A stretch of 64,000 nucleotides of DNA from Salaquimonas pukyongi (GTDB lineage: Bacteria; Pseudomonadota; Alphaproteobacteria; Rhizobiales; Rhizobiaceae): the NCBI RefSeq assembly GCF_001953055.1, contig NZ_CP019044.1:186001-250000 (forward strand). Direction: 5' to 3'. Positions 30,800 through 40,911 of the stretch are shown here, piece by piece. Position 1 is the stretch's first letter, and each line of letters starts with the position of its first letter. The notes below the pieces were generated by a model. That model was not told the origin of the DNA and searched no databases. It saw only the letters and a program-made list of their open reading frames with translations. The translations under genes were made by a program, and so were the position numbers.

Positions 30800-31738
30800 A
30801 TGGCGCTCAAAGTCGGGGTCCAGATGGACCACATTTCAACGATTTCCATCGAAGGCGATTCGACCTTCGCTCTGTGTCTGGAGGCCAAGGCGCGCGGGCA
30901 TGAACTGTTTCACTTCACCCCGGACCGGCTGCAACTGCGCGGCGGCAGCCTGTCAGCGGAAATCGAGGCGCTCGATGTACGTGACGTCAAGGAAGATCAT
31001 TTCACCCTGGGCCAGCAGGCACTGACCGACCTGTCATCGCTCGACGTCGTTTTGCTGCGCCAGGACCCGCCATTCGACATGAGCTATATCACCAACACGC
31101 ATCTGCTGGAACGCGTGCATCCAAAAACGCTGGTGGTCAACGATCCGCGTGCCGTGCGCAACGCGCCGGAGAAAATCCTGGTCATGGAATTTGCCGATCT
31201 GATGCCGGAAACACTTATCACCAGGGACTTTGCCGCGATCCGGCGCTTTCGTGATGAATTCGGCGACATCATCATCAAGCCGCTTTACGGCAATGGCGGT
31301 GCGGGGGTTTTCCGGCTGGCCGAAGGGGACCAGAATCTCTCCTCCCTGCTGGAAATGTTCGACGGTCTTTACCGTGAACCCTTCATTGCCCAGCGCTATC
31401 TGAAGGATGTGCGCAAGGGCGACAAGCGCATCATCCTCGTCGATGGCGAGCCGGTGGGCGCCCTCAACCGGGTGCCGGCAGAAGGCGACGCCCGCTCCAA
31501 CATGCATGTTGGCGGCATTGCCGAACATGCGGAGCTGACAGCGCGGGAGAAGGAAATCTGTGCCCGCATTGGCCCCCGCCTGAAGGAGGAAGGCTTCATC
31601 TTCGTCGGCATTGATGTGATCGGAGACTGGATGACGGAGATCAATGTCACGTCGCCAACCGGTATTCGCGAGGTGAAGCGGTTTTCCGGTACCGATGTTG
31701 CAGCACTGATCTGGGATGCAATTGAAAAGAGAAAATGA
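30800..31738 (+). CDS. gshB: Glutathione synthetase
   Basis: A 312-residue ATP-grasp ligase that joins gamma-glutamylcysteine and glycine. Signatures include [32 protein letters not shown], the glycine-rich loop [33 protein letters not shown], and [14 protein letters not shown] near the C-terminus. The ATG at 30800 with a GAAGG ribosome site is chosen over an upstream in-frame start. The stop overlaps the next gene's ATG (ATGA), coupling it to a secreted unknown protein. Confidence 0.96.
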   Translation: MALKVGVQMDHISTISIEGDSTFALCLEAKARGHELFHFTPDRLQLRGGSLSAEIEALDVRDVKEDHFTLGQQALTDLSSLDVVLLRQDPPFDMSYITNTHLLERVHPKTLVVNDPRAVRNAPEKILVMEFADLMPETLITRDFAAIRRFRDEFGDIIIKPLYGNGGAGVFRLAEGDQNLSSLLEMFDGLYREPFIAQRYLKDVRKGDKRIILVDGEPVGALNRVPAEGDARSNMHVGGIAEHAELTAREKEICARIGPRLKEEGFIFVGIDVIGDWMTEINVTSPTGIREVKRFSGTDVAALIWDAIEKRK

Positions 31739-32115
31739 AAAAACTGTCCACAGTCGTGTTTTGTATCCTGCTGGCCTGCGCCGGCATCATCACCCCCGCC
31801 TTCAGCGGCAAGGCTTTCGCCTTTTTTGACCGCAGCGATCCTGATCGCATCATGCGGCAGGCGGAGCTGATGCGCCGTCAGGGGAAATACCCCGTTTCCC
31901 TGTCCTGCCGGGCCGGCCAGCCCGAAGGCCCGTTTGCGCCGATTGTCAGAATTGACTGGCAGGAAAACACCGCCAACGTTGAATGGGAATTGCATGTCTA
32001 CAAGGGGCAGCTTGAAGTTCCCCCAAGCGCCGGCGCCGACTGGAAAAAAGTGGTGCGCCTGGTGCTTCCCACAGGATCGGACCGGTTTTACTGCCTGCTC
32101 TACTACAAGCGGTAG
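31735..32115 (+). CDS. Small secreted protein of unknown function (paralog 1)
   Basis: A 126-residue protein I do not recognise. Residues 1-29 form a clear Sec signal peptide ending near GKAFA. The mature part has no hydrophobic segment, two cysteines (LSC near residue 57 and FYC near 119) that could form a disulfide, and the C-terminal signature FYCLLYYKR. It shares about 35-40 identical positions with the next gene product, including EW-L-VYKGQLE and CLLYYKR. Its ATG overlaps the gshB stop, so it is made from the same message. A periplasmic location is inferred. Confidence 0.75.
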   Translation: MKKLSTVVFCILLACAGIITPAFSGKAFAFFDRSDPDRIMRQAELMRRQGKYPVSLSCRAGQPEGPFAPIVRIDWQENTANVEWELHVYKGQLEVPPSAGADWKKVVRLVLPTGSDRFYCLLYYKR

Positions 32116-32218
32116 AAAGAACTTGCATTGTCGTCGTTTTTTGCGCACCAAAAACAAGGATGCCGTGCGGCAACCTGGTTACATCTTCAACCTGAAACTA
32201 AATTTCCAAATCTGAATC

Positions 32219-32623
32219 ATGAGTATAGTGGGGAAATTCTCTGTGAAACGGTTTTCAATTCTTCCCGGGTTTCTGATTGCTACAGTTCTGACGGCTTTGC
32301 TTGCCGATGTTGGGGGGCAAGCGCAGGCAGCCAATCCCTATATGTCTCAGGACAAGGTGATGCGGGTCGCCAGGCAGATGCAAAAGAAGGGAAAAATTCC
32401 AACAAATTTGCAGTGCACAGTGGACCGTTCAAAACGTTATCTAAATCCCCAGATAAAAATCGAATGGAAAGACAATAACCGCAATATCGAGTGGTATCTC
32501 AATGTCTATAAAGGCCAATTGGAATTCAAGCCAAACGACATAGGAAACTGGAAGCGTATTTCGCGCACGGTTATTCCGCTTCGCAGTACCAAGTTTTTCT
32601 GTCTGCTCTACTACAAGCGGTAA
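32219..32623 (+). CDS. Small secreted protein of unknown function (paralog 2)
   Basis: A 134-residue tandem paralog of the preceding gene. An N-terminal signal sequence ends near AQAQAA (about residue 37), and the mature part contains VMRVARQMQKKGKIP, EWYLNVYKGQLE and the same CLLYYKR end. Both cysteines are kept. The two genes share an identical run of 19 bases at their 3' ends. This copy is visibly more A+T rich than its neighbours. It is 103 bp after paralog 1 and may have its own promoter. Function is unknown. Confidence 0.75.
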   Translation: MSIVGKFSVKRFSILPGFLIATVLTALLADVGGQAQAANPYMSQDKVMRVARQMQKKGKIPTNLQCTVDRSKRYLNPQIKIEWKDNNRNIEWYLNVYKGQLEFKPNDIGNWKRISRTVIPLRSTKFFCLLYYKR

Positions 32624-32865
32624 AGGCGCCCTGCTGTCAGGATCGCCTGCAGCGGCAAAGGAAAGAACAAAAAAAGAACAAAGACTTGACTCCCGGCGAG
32701 AATCCTGCCTAAGGTTGCAGGCATAGGATTGCAATCGTCCGGGTTGAAGCCTGCATTAGCAGCCAAACTGCTGTCCCGGATAACCCACCGCCCGCAATCG
32801 GATATCATGCGTGCTGCCCTGTATTGCCAACGGGCAAGGCGGCACTGCTTTGCTGGAGGCGGGAG

Positions 32866-34452
32866 ATGGTCTCACGGGTTCAGACGGTTGCCTTTCACGG
32901 TATTGAGGCGGTGCCGGTCGACGTTCAGGTCATGGTTGCCCCTGGCCAGTTGCAGATGCCCATTGTGGGCCTGCCCGACAAGGCGGTTGCGGAGAGCCGC
33001 GAACGGGTGAAGTCGGCACTGCATGCTTCCGGCCTCGCCATGCCGCCCAAGCGGGTGACGGTCAATCTGGCGCCGGCGGACCTGCCGAAAGAGGGCAGCC
33101 ATTTCGATCTGCCGATCGCGCTGGGATTAATGGCAGCGCTCGGCGCCATTCCCTCCGATGTGCTGGACCGGTATGTGGTGATGGGGGAACTTTCCCTTGA
33201 TGGCACGCTGATGCCCGTTGCCGGCGCTCTGCCTGCGGCCATCGGCGCCAACGCCCTCGGCAAGGGGCTGATCTGTCCGGCCGCCAGCGGGCAGGAAGCA
33301 GCCTGGGCCGATCCTGACATGGAGGTTCTTGCTCCCCGCAGCCTGATCGGGCTTGCCAATCACTTTCGTGGAACACAGGTGCTTTCCCGGCCCAAACCGG
33401 GCATTCGCGAACCGGCTGCAAGCCTGCCCGATCTTGCTGAAATTCGGGGCCAGGAAACCGCCAAGCGGGCACTGGAGATCGCCGCTGCCGGCGGCCACAA
33501 CCTGTTGATGGTCGGACCGCCAGGCGCGGGCAAGTCCATGCTTGCAGAAAGACTTCCCGGCATCCTGCCAAGACTTGCGCCCAGGGAACTGCTGGAAATC
33601 TCGATGATCCGGTCAATTGCCGGCGAGTTGGCGGAAGGCCGGCTCTCCGACCGCCGCCCCTTCCGCGCACCGCACCATTCCGCGTCCATGGCAGCCATGG
33701 TGGGCGGTGGCCTGCGCGCCCGCCCCGGCGAAGTGTCCTTGGCCCATAACGGTGTGCTGTTTCTTGATGAACTGCCGGAGTTTACGCCGCAGGTTCTCGA
33801 TTCCCTGCGCCAGCCGCTGGAAGCGGGCGAGGCTGCCATTGTGCGCGCCAATTACCGGGTTACCTATCCCTCGCGTTTTCAGCTCATCGCGGCCATGAAT
33901 CCCTGCCGCTGCGGCATGGCGGGTGAGCCTGGCCACACCTGCCGCCGCGGCGAACGCTGCGCCACCGACTATCAGGCACGGGTCTCCGGCCCGTTCATGG
34001 ACCGGATTGATCTGCGCATCGAAGTGCCGGCGATCTCCGCTGCCGACATGATGACGACCGGCGGGGGCGAGGAAAGCGCCATGGTCGCACGGCGCATCGA
34101 GACAGCCCGCAAATGCCAGGCCGAGCGCCTTGATGCCTTGCTCAAACGCTCTGCCGGCGACAGTGACCTTGCCCGCAAATTGAACCTGCACCGGGGCATC
34201 CCGGCCCAGAAGACCAATGCCGCGCTCGGTTCGGCGGTAACGGAACTGATTGCAGCGCCCGATGAAGCCGGCGCAAAATTGCTGCGAGATGCCGCCGAAA
34301 CCATGCGGTTCTCCGCCCGCGGTTATCATCGCATTCTCAAGGTGGCCCGCACCATTGCGGACCTCGACGGAGCTGAAACCGTCGGCCGCATTCATCTGGC
34401 CGAGGCAATTGCCTATCGAACCTTGAACGAGCGTCCGGCGCTCGCTGCGTAA
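32866..34452 (+). CDS. comM: YifB/ComM-like Mg-chelatase-type AAA+ ATPase
   Basis: A 528-residue hexameric AAA+ helicase family; ComM promotes branch migration during natural transformation in other bacteria. The N-terminal Lon-like S5 domain (GLPDKAVAESRERVKSAL, KRVTVNLAPADLPKEGSHFDLPIA) is followed by Walker A GPPGAGKS, Walker B GVLFLDELPEF, and a CXC-X9-C-X6-C type cysteine cluster (PCRCGMAGEPGHTCRRGERC) that may bind zinc. The ATG at 32866 has a GGAGGCGGGAG ribosome site. The 242-bp gap before it (32624-32865) shows no gene; TTGACT at about 32683 could be a -35 box. Confidence 0.94.
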   Translation: MVSRVQTVAFHGIEAVPVDVQVMVAPGQLQMPIVGLPDKAVAESRERVKSALHASGLAMPPKRVTVNLAPADLPKEGSHFDLPIALGLMAALGAIPSDVLDRYVVMGELSLDGTLMPVAGALPAAIGANALGKGLICPAASGQEAAWADPDMEVLAPRSLIGLANHFRGTQVLSRPKPGIREPAASLPDLAEIRGQETAKRALEIAAAGGHNLLMVGPPGAGKSMLAERLPGILPRLAPRELLEISMIRSIAGELAEGRLSDRRPFRAPHHSASMAAMVGGGLRARPGEVSLAHNGVLFLDELPEFTPQVLDSLRQPLEAGEAAIVRANYRVTYPSRFQLIAAMNPCRCGMAGEPGHTCRRGERCATDYQARVSGPFMDRIDLRIEVPAISAADMMTTGGGEESAMVARRIETARKCQAERLDALLKRSAGDSDLARKLNLHRGIPAQKTNAALGSAVTELIAAPDEAGAKLLRDAAETMRFSARGYHRILKVARTIADLDGAETVGRIHLAEAIAYRTLNERPALAA

Positions 34453-34614
34453 CCTGCTGAAACCCGCTTTTGCCCCGATAGCCGAGGGGCCGGGCAGCCA
34501 GGCTGTTTTCCTGACGCCGGAGCCGCTCTTTCGCGTATGGCCTCCCGGTGGGCGTTTACCATGTCTTTCAAGCAAATCTTCAGCCTGTTGTGACAGGATC
34601 AGGGCAGGAATTGC

Positions 34615-37002
34615 ATGCCGGGAACAAGGGAACGCCGGATGGGCGCGAACGAACGCCAAAAGGACGCGGCGGCACCGCAGAAAAAGCACGCCGAAGACCG
34701 CCGGGGCTCGGCCGCAGGCGCTTCGCCTGACGGCATGGAATTTGCGCATGCTGAAAATCGGCCGCAAGCTTCCAAGGCCCGCTTCCGGCGGGGCAGACGC
34801 CAAAGGCCGGCGCTGACCGCAGGCCTTTCCCGTCGACCTGTAGCCTTTGTCGCAAACCATGCGCTCCCGCTTTTCATCATCTGCTCTGCGGGTCTTTTTG
34901 CCTTCCTGGCCCCGTTCGGATCACCTGCTGCCATCGCTGTCATGGGATTTGCCGGTGTTTTGGCTTGCCTGGTTCAAAGCCGCCAGCGCGCAGAAGGCGC
35001 GGACATCGCTGCCATGCGTTCGCGCTTCGAGGAACTGGAAGATAAGGCCTGGGAGCTTTCTGAAAGCGAGGAACGCTACCGCACGATCACCGATGCCTTC
35101 GGCGATCTTGTCGCCATACGCGATCACGGCAACAGGATCCTGTCCTGCAACGCTGCTTATGCTGCAAGTCTGGGGACTACTCCGGAAGAAATTATTGCCG
35201 GCAACCGATTGCCCGCAATGGATGAAAGCGGGCCCGCGCAGGAAGAAGCAACTGGATTTCCCGCCCGGCTTGTCCGCCAGGGCGAGCGGACCGAACTGGT
35301 CATCGACACGCCCGATGGCCGCAAATGGTATCACTGGCTGGACCTGCCGGTACGCGGCGGCAATGGCGGTAAAAGTGCCATTCTTTCCGTCGCCCGCGAC
35401 ATCACCTCCTTCAAGCGCTCCACCGAACTTGATGCCGAGGCGCGAAAGCAGGCCGAACAGGCAAACCGTGCCAAGTCGCGTTTTCTTGCCATGGCAAGCC
35501 ACGAAATGCGCACGCCCCTGAACGGTATTATCGGCATGTCGAAACTGCTCGGCACAACCCCTCTGACGCCGGAGCAGCACAACTATACCGAGGCGCTCAG
35601 GCGTTCGGGCCAGTCGCTGCTCACTCTCATCGAAGGCATGCTGGATCTTACGACCATCGAGGCGGGCCGCTTTGCCCTCAAGCCGCAGCGCTTCGCCCTG
35701 CGCGCCATGCTGGAGGATACGCTTGAACTGCTCCATTACCAGGCGGCGGAAAAAGACCTCGGCCTCGGCCTGTATGTGGCACCCGATGTGCCCGAAGAGA
35801 TCGAAGCTGATGGTGAGCGGTTGCGCCAGGTGCTGATCAATCTTGTCGGCAATGCCATCAAGTTCACGCAAAGCGGCGGCGTGGCCGTTGAATGCGGGAT
35901 TGGCGTTGCCGGTGGGCGGAAAACCCTGGTCCTGCGCATCCGTGACACCGGCCCCGGCCTGTCGGAGCAGAACCGTGCCCGCATCTTCCGCGAGTTTGAG
36001 CAGGTGGAAGATAACAATGCCCGCTCTGCCGGAGGGGCGGGGCTGGGCCTTGCCATCTCCCGGGCCCTGGCCGAACAGTTCGGCGGCACACTGGAATTGC
36101 AGGAAACCGGGGGTCAGGGGTCGGTTTTTGCCTTCACCCTTCCGCTTGAACAGAGCAGTGACACGGCTCACCGGGCATCCCTTGAAGGCCGCCGGATTGC
36201 CCTTGTGATGGAAAATCCAGTCGAAAGGGATTGCCTTTCCCGCACCTTGCAGGACATGGGTGCCAGCGTGCCGGTGTCCGAAACGAAGCTTAGCGGATGC
36301 GATACGGTTCTGGTGGACGGGGAAACAGCAGGGCAGGTGCTGAAAACCGTTCAAGCGTTTGACCATGAAGACAGGCCGCGCGTCTGCGTATCGCTGACCG
36401 CAGGACAGAAAGCCCTTTGGCCGCGTTTGCGTGAAAGCGGCGCCGATGCCTGGCTGACCCGACCGGTGCGCCAGTCAAGCCTGGAAGCGGTGCTCAACAG
36501 CCGCAAAGCGCGTGAACCGGCCAAAAAAAGCGGGTCGCAATCACAAGTTTGCGCAGATGACCACAAACCGGAATATCTGCCCGCCGCCGGACAGAAACGC
36601 CGTATTTTGCTGGCCGAAGACAACGACATCAATGCGCTCTTGGTAACTGCAGCGCTTGCGAAAGCAGGCCATGAGGTCATACGCGTTGGCAACGGTGCAG
36701 AGGCAGTGGCGCAATGCACAGGGCAGGGCGCCGGCGAGACGGCGTATGATCTTGTGTTGATGGACATGCACATGCCGGTAATGGACGGAATTCATGCCAT
36801 TAGGGAAATCCGGCAGCATGAGGTATCCCGTTACATCCCGATCCTCATCCTGTCGGCCGATGGCGTTTCTGAAAACCGGCAGGCGGCGCTCGATGCCGGT
36901 GCTGACGGATTTCTGTCAAAACCGGTCGATCCGTCAGAATTGCTGAAAAGGGTCGACCGCACCACCGCTTCAGACAGGAGCGACATGGCAGGTACGGCGT
37001 AA
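34615..37002 (+). CDS. Membrane-bound hybrid sensor histidine kinase with PAS and two receiver domains
   Basis: A 795-residue orphan hybrid kinase. A basic, disordered N-terminus (1-80) leads to two membrane helices (about 82-100 and 102-120) with little periplasmic sequence, so sensing is probably in the membrane or cytoplasm. A PAS domain follows (about 153-265), then HisKA with MASHEMRTPLNG (H296), HATPase (LINLVGNAIKF, DTGPGLSE, GGAGLGLAIS; about 395-510), a degenerate receiver lacking the N-terminal acidic pair (about 527-640), and a complete receiver (LLAEDND, VLMDMHMPVMDG, SKPVDP; about 661-785). It lies just before olsB and mutS, as I recall for rhizobia. No response regulator is adjacent. 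Confidence 0.93.
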   Translation: MPGTRERRMGANERQKDAAAPQKKHAEDRRGSAAGASPDGMEFAHAENRPQASKARFRRGRRQRPALTAGLSRRPVAFVANHALPLFIICSAGLFAFLAPFGSPAAIAVMGFAGVLACLVQSRQRAEGADIAAMRSRFEELEDKAWELSESEERYRTITDAFGDLVAIRDHGNRILSCNAAYAASLGTTPEEIIAGNRLPAMDESGPAQEEATGFPARLVRQGERTELVIDTPDGRKWYHWLDLPVRGGNGGKSAILSVARDITSFKRSTELDAEARKQAEQANRAKSRFLAMASHEMRTPLNGIIGMSKLLGTTPLTPEQHNYTEALRRSGQSLLTLIEGMLDLTTIEAGRFALKPQRFALRAMLEDTLELLHYQAAEKDLGLGLYVAPDVPEEIEADGERLRQVLINLVGNAIKFTQSGGVAVECGIGVAGGRKTLVLRIRDTGPGLSEQNRARIFREFEQVEDNNARSAGGAGLGLAISRALAEQFGGTLELQETGGQGSVFAFTLPLEQSSDTAHRASLEGRRIALVMENPVERDCLSRTLQDMGASVPVSETKLSGCDTVLVDGETAGQVLKTVQAFDHEDRPRVCVSLTAGQKALWPRLRESGADAWLTRPVRQSSLEAVLNSRKAREPAKKSGSQSQVCADDHKPEYLPAAGQKRRILLAEDNDINALLVTAALAKAGHEVIRVGNGAEAVAQCTGQGAGETAYDLVLMDMHMPVMDGIHAIREIRQHEVSRYIPILILSADGVSENRQAALDAGADGFLSKPVDPSELLKRVDRTTASDRSDMAGTA

Positions 37003-37119
37003 CAAGCAGCACCATCTGGCATTCAGGCTTGCTTATCCGCTCTTTTCCTGCAATGGCCAGCCATCTGTGCTAGTTTCAGTTACGCTCTAGCTGCTGTTAC
37101 CACCGCACCGGATGGCATC

Positions 37120-37983
37120 ATGCTCGACCAGTTCACCGATAATCCGAAACGCCAGCCCGAAGCGGCACGGCCACACTGTGACGAACCCGTCCTTGGCAGG
37201 CTTGGCGGATTGACCGTCAAGCTGGCGGAAACACCTGCGGAAATCGAGGCGGCCAAACGTCTGCGCTATGCCGTGTTTCACGAGGAACGCGGAAAAACCG
37301 GTGCCGCCGGTGCAAATGCCGAGTTGGATGAAGACGCGTTCGATGCCCACTGCGATCACCTGATCGTGGTCGATGAAAAGGCAGGCACTGAAAGCAAATC
37401 GCGACCGGTGATCGCCACCTACCGGTTGATGAACCGCAAGATGGCCGAACGTGCTGGCCGCTTTTATTCCGCCGCCGAATACGACATCGCATCATTGCTC
37501 AAGCGTCACAAAGACCTCAGCTTTCTGGAGTTTGGCCGCTCTTGTGTTGCGCCAGGCTACCGCGACAAGCGCACGGTCGAACTGCTCTGGCATGGCAGTT
37601 GGGCCTATGTGCGCCGCCATGGCCATGATGTCATGTTCGGTTGCGCTTCCTTTGAGGGAACCGATCCTGCCGTCCATGCCGAAGCGCTTTCCCTGCTGGG
37701 CGAACAGGCCCTGGCGGAGGACGAATGGCAGGTAAGCGCCGTGGCGCCGTCGGTGTCGCTGCCCATTCTGGCGCCGGAGGCCTATCAGGCCCGGCGTGCC
37801 TTGCGCAGCCTGCCGCCGATCCTCAAGGGTTATCTTCGCCTTGGCGCCATCTTTGCCCGGGAGGCGGTAATCGATCATGCCTTTGGCACGGTCGATGTTT
37901 TGGTTCTTCTGCCGGTCGCCCGCCTTAACCCGCGCTATGTGCGCTACTATGGTGCGGATGCAGGCCGCCACAAGGCAGACTGA
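37120..37983 (+). CDS. olsB: L-ornithine N-alpha-acyltransferase (OlsB-like)
   Basis: A 287-residue GNAT-like enzyme that would transfer a 3-hydroxyacyl group from ACP to ornithine, the first step of ornithine lipid synthesis. Family blocks visible are LGGLTVKLAETPAEIEAAKRLRYAVFHEE, HCDHLIVVDE, FLEFGRSCVAPGYRDKRTVELLW, and MFGCASFEGTDP. Length matches OlsB. The matching OlsA acyltransferase could be the plsC-like gene at 14.3-15.1 kb or lie outside the window. It follows the hybrid kinase by 117 bp and precedes mutS. Confidence 0.9.
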   Translation: MLDQFTDNPKRQPEAARPHCDEPVLGRLGGLTVKLAETPAEIEAAKRLRYAVFHEERGKTGAAGANAELDEDAFDAHCDHLIVVDEKAGTESKSRPVIATYRLMNRKMAERAGRFYSAAEYDIASLLKRHKDLSFLEFGRSCVAPGYRDKRTVELLWHGSWAYVRRHGHDVMFGCASFEGTDPAVHAEALSLLGEQALAEDEWQVSAVAPSVSLPILAPEAYQARRALRSLPPILKGYLRLGAIFAREAVIDHAFGTVDVLVLLPVARLNPRYVRYYGADAGRHKAD

Positions 37984-38115
37984 CAAACCGGTCTTGCCTG
38001 CATCGATTGCTGTGGAACACTGTGCCTGCCGGTTCGCCAAACGCCTGCCATGCTTGCAATGCGGCGTGCACCGGTCAATCCTGCCCGGGCATCTGCGAAC
38101 CAGAAAGACCTGCAC

Positions 38116-40890
38116 ATGCTTGAACGGCACAACAATACTCCGGCCCTCAAGGAGGACGAACCGCAAGGCCCCGCAGCACCGGCGGCTGCAGGCGGTGGCA
38201 AAGCCACGCCGATGATGGAGCAGTATATCGAGATCAAGGCGGCCAATCCCGGTTCACTGCTGTTTTACCGCATGGGCGATTTCTACGAACTGTTCTTCCA
38301 TGATGCGGAGATTGCCTCCCGGGCGCTGGGCATAACACTGACCAAGCGCGGCAAGCATCTGGGCGAGGACATTCCCATGTGCGGCGTGCCCGTTCATGCT
38401 GCCGAGGAATATCTGCAGAGGCTTATCGCGCTCGGCCACCGTGTTGCTGTCTGCGAGCAGACCGAGGATCCGGCACAGGCGAAAAAGCGCGGCTCCAAGG
38501 CGGTGGTTCGCCGAGATGTGGTCCGTCTGGTCACACCGGGAACGATAACCGAGGAAAAACTGCTGGAACCCTCCGCCGCCAGCTATCTTGCAGCGCTGGG
38601 GCGCGCCCGTCATTCCGAGGAGCAGGAGGACTGGGCGCTGGCCTGGATCGACATTTCAACCGGCGAATTCCGCGTATGTGAAACGGCGGCTGCCCGTCTT
38701 GGAGCCGATCTCGCCCGCATTTCCGCCCGGGAAATCATCTACCCCGAGACCATCGGGGAAGAAGCGGCAGTCATGCAGGTACTTGTCGAAAGCGGCGTCG
38801 CCCTTGCGCCCCAGCCGGTTCAGCTTTTTGACAGCCAGTCAGCGGGAAAGCGCATTGAGGAGGTCTTCAACGTCAAGTCCATCGATGGTTTTGGCGAGTT
38901 TACCCGTGCGGAGAGATCGGCCTGTGGCGCGGCTCTCGCCTATGTGGAGCGTACCCAGATCGGTGAGAAGCCCGCACTTTCTCCGCCGTTGCGCGAGAGC
39001 GCTTCCGGCACGATGTTCATCGATGCGGCAACGCGCACCAATCTGGAACTTGCCAGAACGCTTTCGGGAGAAAAGAAGGGCAGCCTTCTTTCTGCAATCG
39101 ACCGCACCCTGACCGGTGGCGGTGCGCGGCTGTTGTTTGAGCGCATGATGAACCCGCTGGTTGATCCCCGGCGCATCACAAGGCGGCTTGATGCCGTCGA
39201 GTTCATGCGCACCCAGCAGGGCCTGGCCGAAGAGCTTTCGGCAATATTGAAAGCCTATCCGGACCTTCCAAGGGCCTTGTCCCGTTTGGCGCTCAATCGT
39301 GGTGGCCCGCGCGATCTTGAAGCCGTGCGGTCAGGGCTTGCCGCAGCTCAGGGTCTTGCCGGTGCCATGGCCACACAGCAAGGCCAGCTTCCAGAGGAGC
39401 TGGCGGCGGTTTCCAAAACCTTGTCGGCGCAGCCGGAAGAACTGAAGAACCTGCTGGACAGCATGCTTGACGATGAATTGCCGCTACTCAAGCGCGATGG
39501 CGGTTTCATCCGCCCCGGTGCAAACGGGGAAATCGACGAACTTCGAAAACTGCGGGATGATTCGCGCCGCGTCATCGCCGAACTGCAATTGCGTTACAGT
39601 GAAGATACCGGCGTCAAATCCCTGAAAATCCGCCACAACAACGTGCTGGGCTATTACATCGAGGTAACCGCCCAGAACGCTCCCGCCCTGCAGGCGCCGT
39701 CCCGCCAGGGCGAGTTCATCCATCGCCAGACCATGGCCAACGCCATGCGGTTTACCACAACGGAACTGGCCGGGCTTGAAACCCGCATTGCCAATGCAGC
39801 CGGCCGTATCCTTGAGCTTGAGCTGCACCTGTTCGAGGAGATGGCTGCGGCCACCGTCGCTGAAGCTGCCACCCTTCAGCAAGTTGCCCGCGCCGTCAGC
39901 CGCCTCGATGTGGCGGTTGCGCTGGCGCGCCTGTCGCTGGAAGACGATTACTGCCGTCCGGTGACCGATACCTCTACCGTGTTTGAGGTTGAAGGCGGCC
40001 GCCATCCGGTGGTTGAGCAGGTGTTGAAAAAGCAATCGGGTCAGGCATTCATCGCCAACGATTGCAACATTACCGCAGATGCTGAGCCGGTACAGGGCGA
40101 GGAGACGCAGGCAGGAAAAATCTGGCTTCTCACCGGCCCCAACATGGGCGGCAAATCCACCTTTCTGCGTCAGAATGCGCTGATCGCGATCCTGGCCCAG
40201 ATGGGTTCCTACGTTCCCGCAAAGTCCGCCCGCCTTGGCATTGTCGACCGCCTGTTCTCGCGTGTCGGCGCGGCGGACGATCTGGCGCGCGGGCGCTCGA
40301 CCTTCATGGTGGAAATGGTTGAAACGGCGGCAATCCTGAACCAGGCAGGTCCAAGATCGCTGGTCATTCTCGATGAGATCGGCCGTGGAACCGCGACCTT
40401 CGACGGGCTGTCCATTGCCTGGGCGGCAATCGAGCACCTGCATGAGATAAACCGCTGCCGCACGCTTTTTGCCACCCATTTTCACGAATTGACGGCCCTG
40501 TCGGCAAAGCTGCCGCGGCTGGAAAACGTCACGCTGAAGGTCAAGGAATGGCAGGGAGATGTCGTGTTTCTGCATGAGGTGGTGCGCGGCACCGCCGACC
40601 GTTCCTATGGAATTCAGGTCGCACGCCTTGCCGGCCTGCCGCAGGCGGTGGTCGAGCGGGCCCGCGATGTGCTGCACCAGCTGGAGGATTCTTCCAGCGG
40701 CCAGTCGGTCTCTGCGCTGGTGGATGAACTGCCGTTGTTCTCCGTCAAGGCAAAACAGGCTGAACGCGCCGTACAGCAGGACGATCAGATCCGTAATCTG
40801 CTCGCCGATACAGTGCCCGACGACATGACGCCCCGCGAGGCAATGGAACGGCTCTATGCGCTGAAAGCCCTTTTGCGCAGGGAAGAATAA
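38116..40890 (+). CDS. mutS: DNA mismatch repair protein MutS
   Basis: A 924-residue mismatch-binding ATPase. The N-terminal mismatch-recognition motif appears in [18 protein letters not shown] (the GDFYE region with Phe and Glu that wedge the mispair). Connector, lever and clamp domains follow, then the ATPase core with Walker [26 protein letters not shown] and [10 protein letters not shown]. The C-terminal helix ends [28 protein letters not shown]. The frame is open from 38050, but the ATG at 38116 (MLERHNN) gives a normal start. mutL is not in the window. Confidence 0.96.
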   Translation: MLERHNNTPALKEDEPQGPAAPAAAGGGKATPMMEQYIEIKAANPGSLLFYRMGDFYELFFHDAEIASRALGITLTKRGKHLGEDIPMCGVPVHAAEEYLQRLIALGHRVAVCEQTEDPAQAKKRGSKAVVRRDVVRLVTPGTITEEKLLEPSAASYLAALGRARHSEEQEDWALAWIDISTGEFRVCETAAARLGADLARISAREIIYPETIGEEAAVMQVLVESGVALAPQPVQLFDSQSAGKRIEEVFNVKSIDGFGEFTRAERSACGAALAYVERTQIGEKPALSPPLRESASGTMFIDAATRTNLELARTLSGEKKGSLLSAIDRTLTGGGARLLFERMMNPLVDPRRITRRLDAVEFMRTQQGLAEELSAILKAYPDLPRALSRLALNRGGPRDLEAVRSGLAAAQGLAGAMATQQGQLPEELAAVSKTLSAQPEELKNLLDSMLDDELPLLKRDGGFIRPGANGEIDELRKLRDDSRRVIAELQLRYSEDTGVKSLKIRHNNVLGYYIEVTAQNAPALQAPSRQGEFIHRQTMANAMRFTTTELAGLETRIANAAGRILELELHLFEEMAAATVAEAATLQQVARAVSRLDVAVALARLSLEDDYCRPVTDTSTVFEVEGGRHPVVEQVLKKQSGQAFIANDCNITADAEPVQGEETQAGKIWLLTGPNMGGKSTFLRQNALIAILAQMGSYVPAKSARLGIVDRLFSRVGAADDLARGRSTFMVEMVETAAILNQAGPRSLVILDEIGRGTATFDGLSIAWAAIEHLHEINRCRTLFATHFHELTALSAKLPRLENVTLKVKEWQGDVVFLHEVVRGTADRSYGIQVARLAGLPQAVVERARDVLHQLEDSSSGQSVSALVDELPLFSVKAKQAERAVQQDDQIRNLLADTVPDDMTPREAMERLYALKALLRREE

Positions 40891-40911
40891 CCTCACACGG
40901 GCAAGGGTGGC

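Noticed and set aside
34921-36366. Long open frame (about 480 codons) antisense to the hybrid kinase
   Set aside because: It is a mirror of a G+C-rich gene, has no ribosome site or recognisable domain, and lies fully inside an unmistakable kinase gene. The same holds for long antisense frames in mutS (39484-40896) and the nucleoside ATPase (54034-55611).
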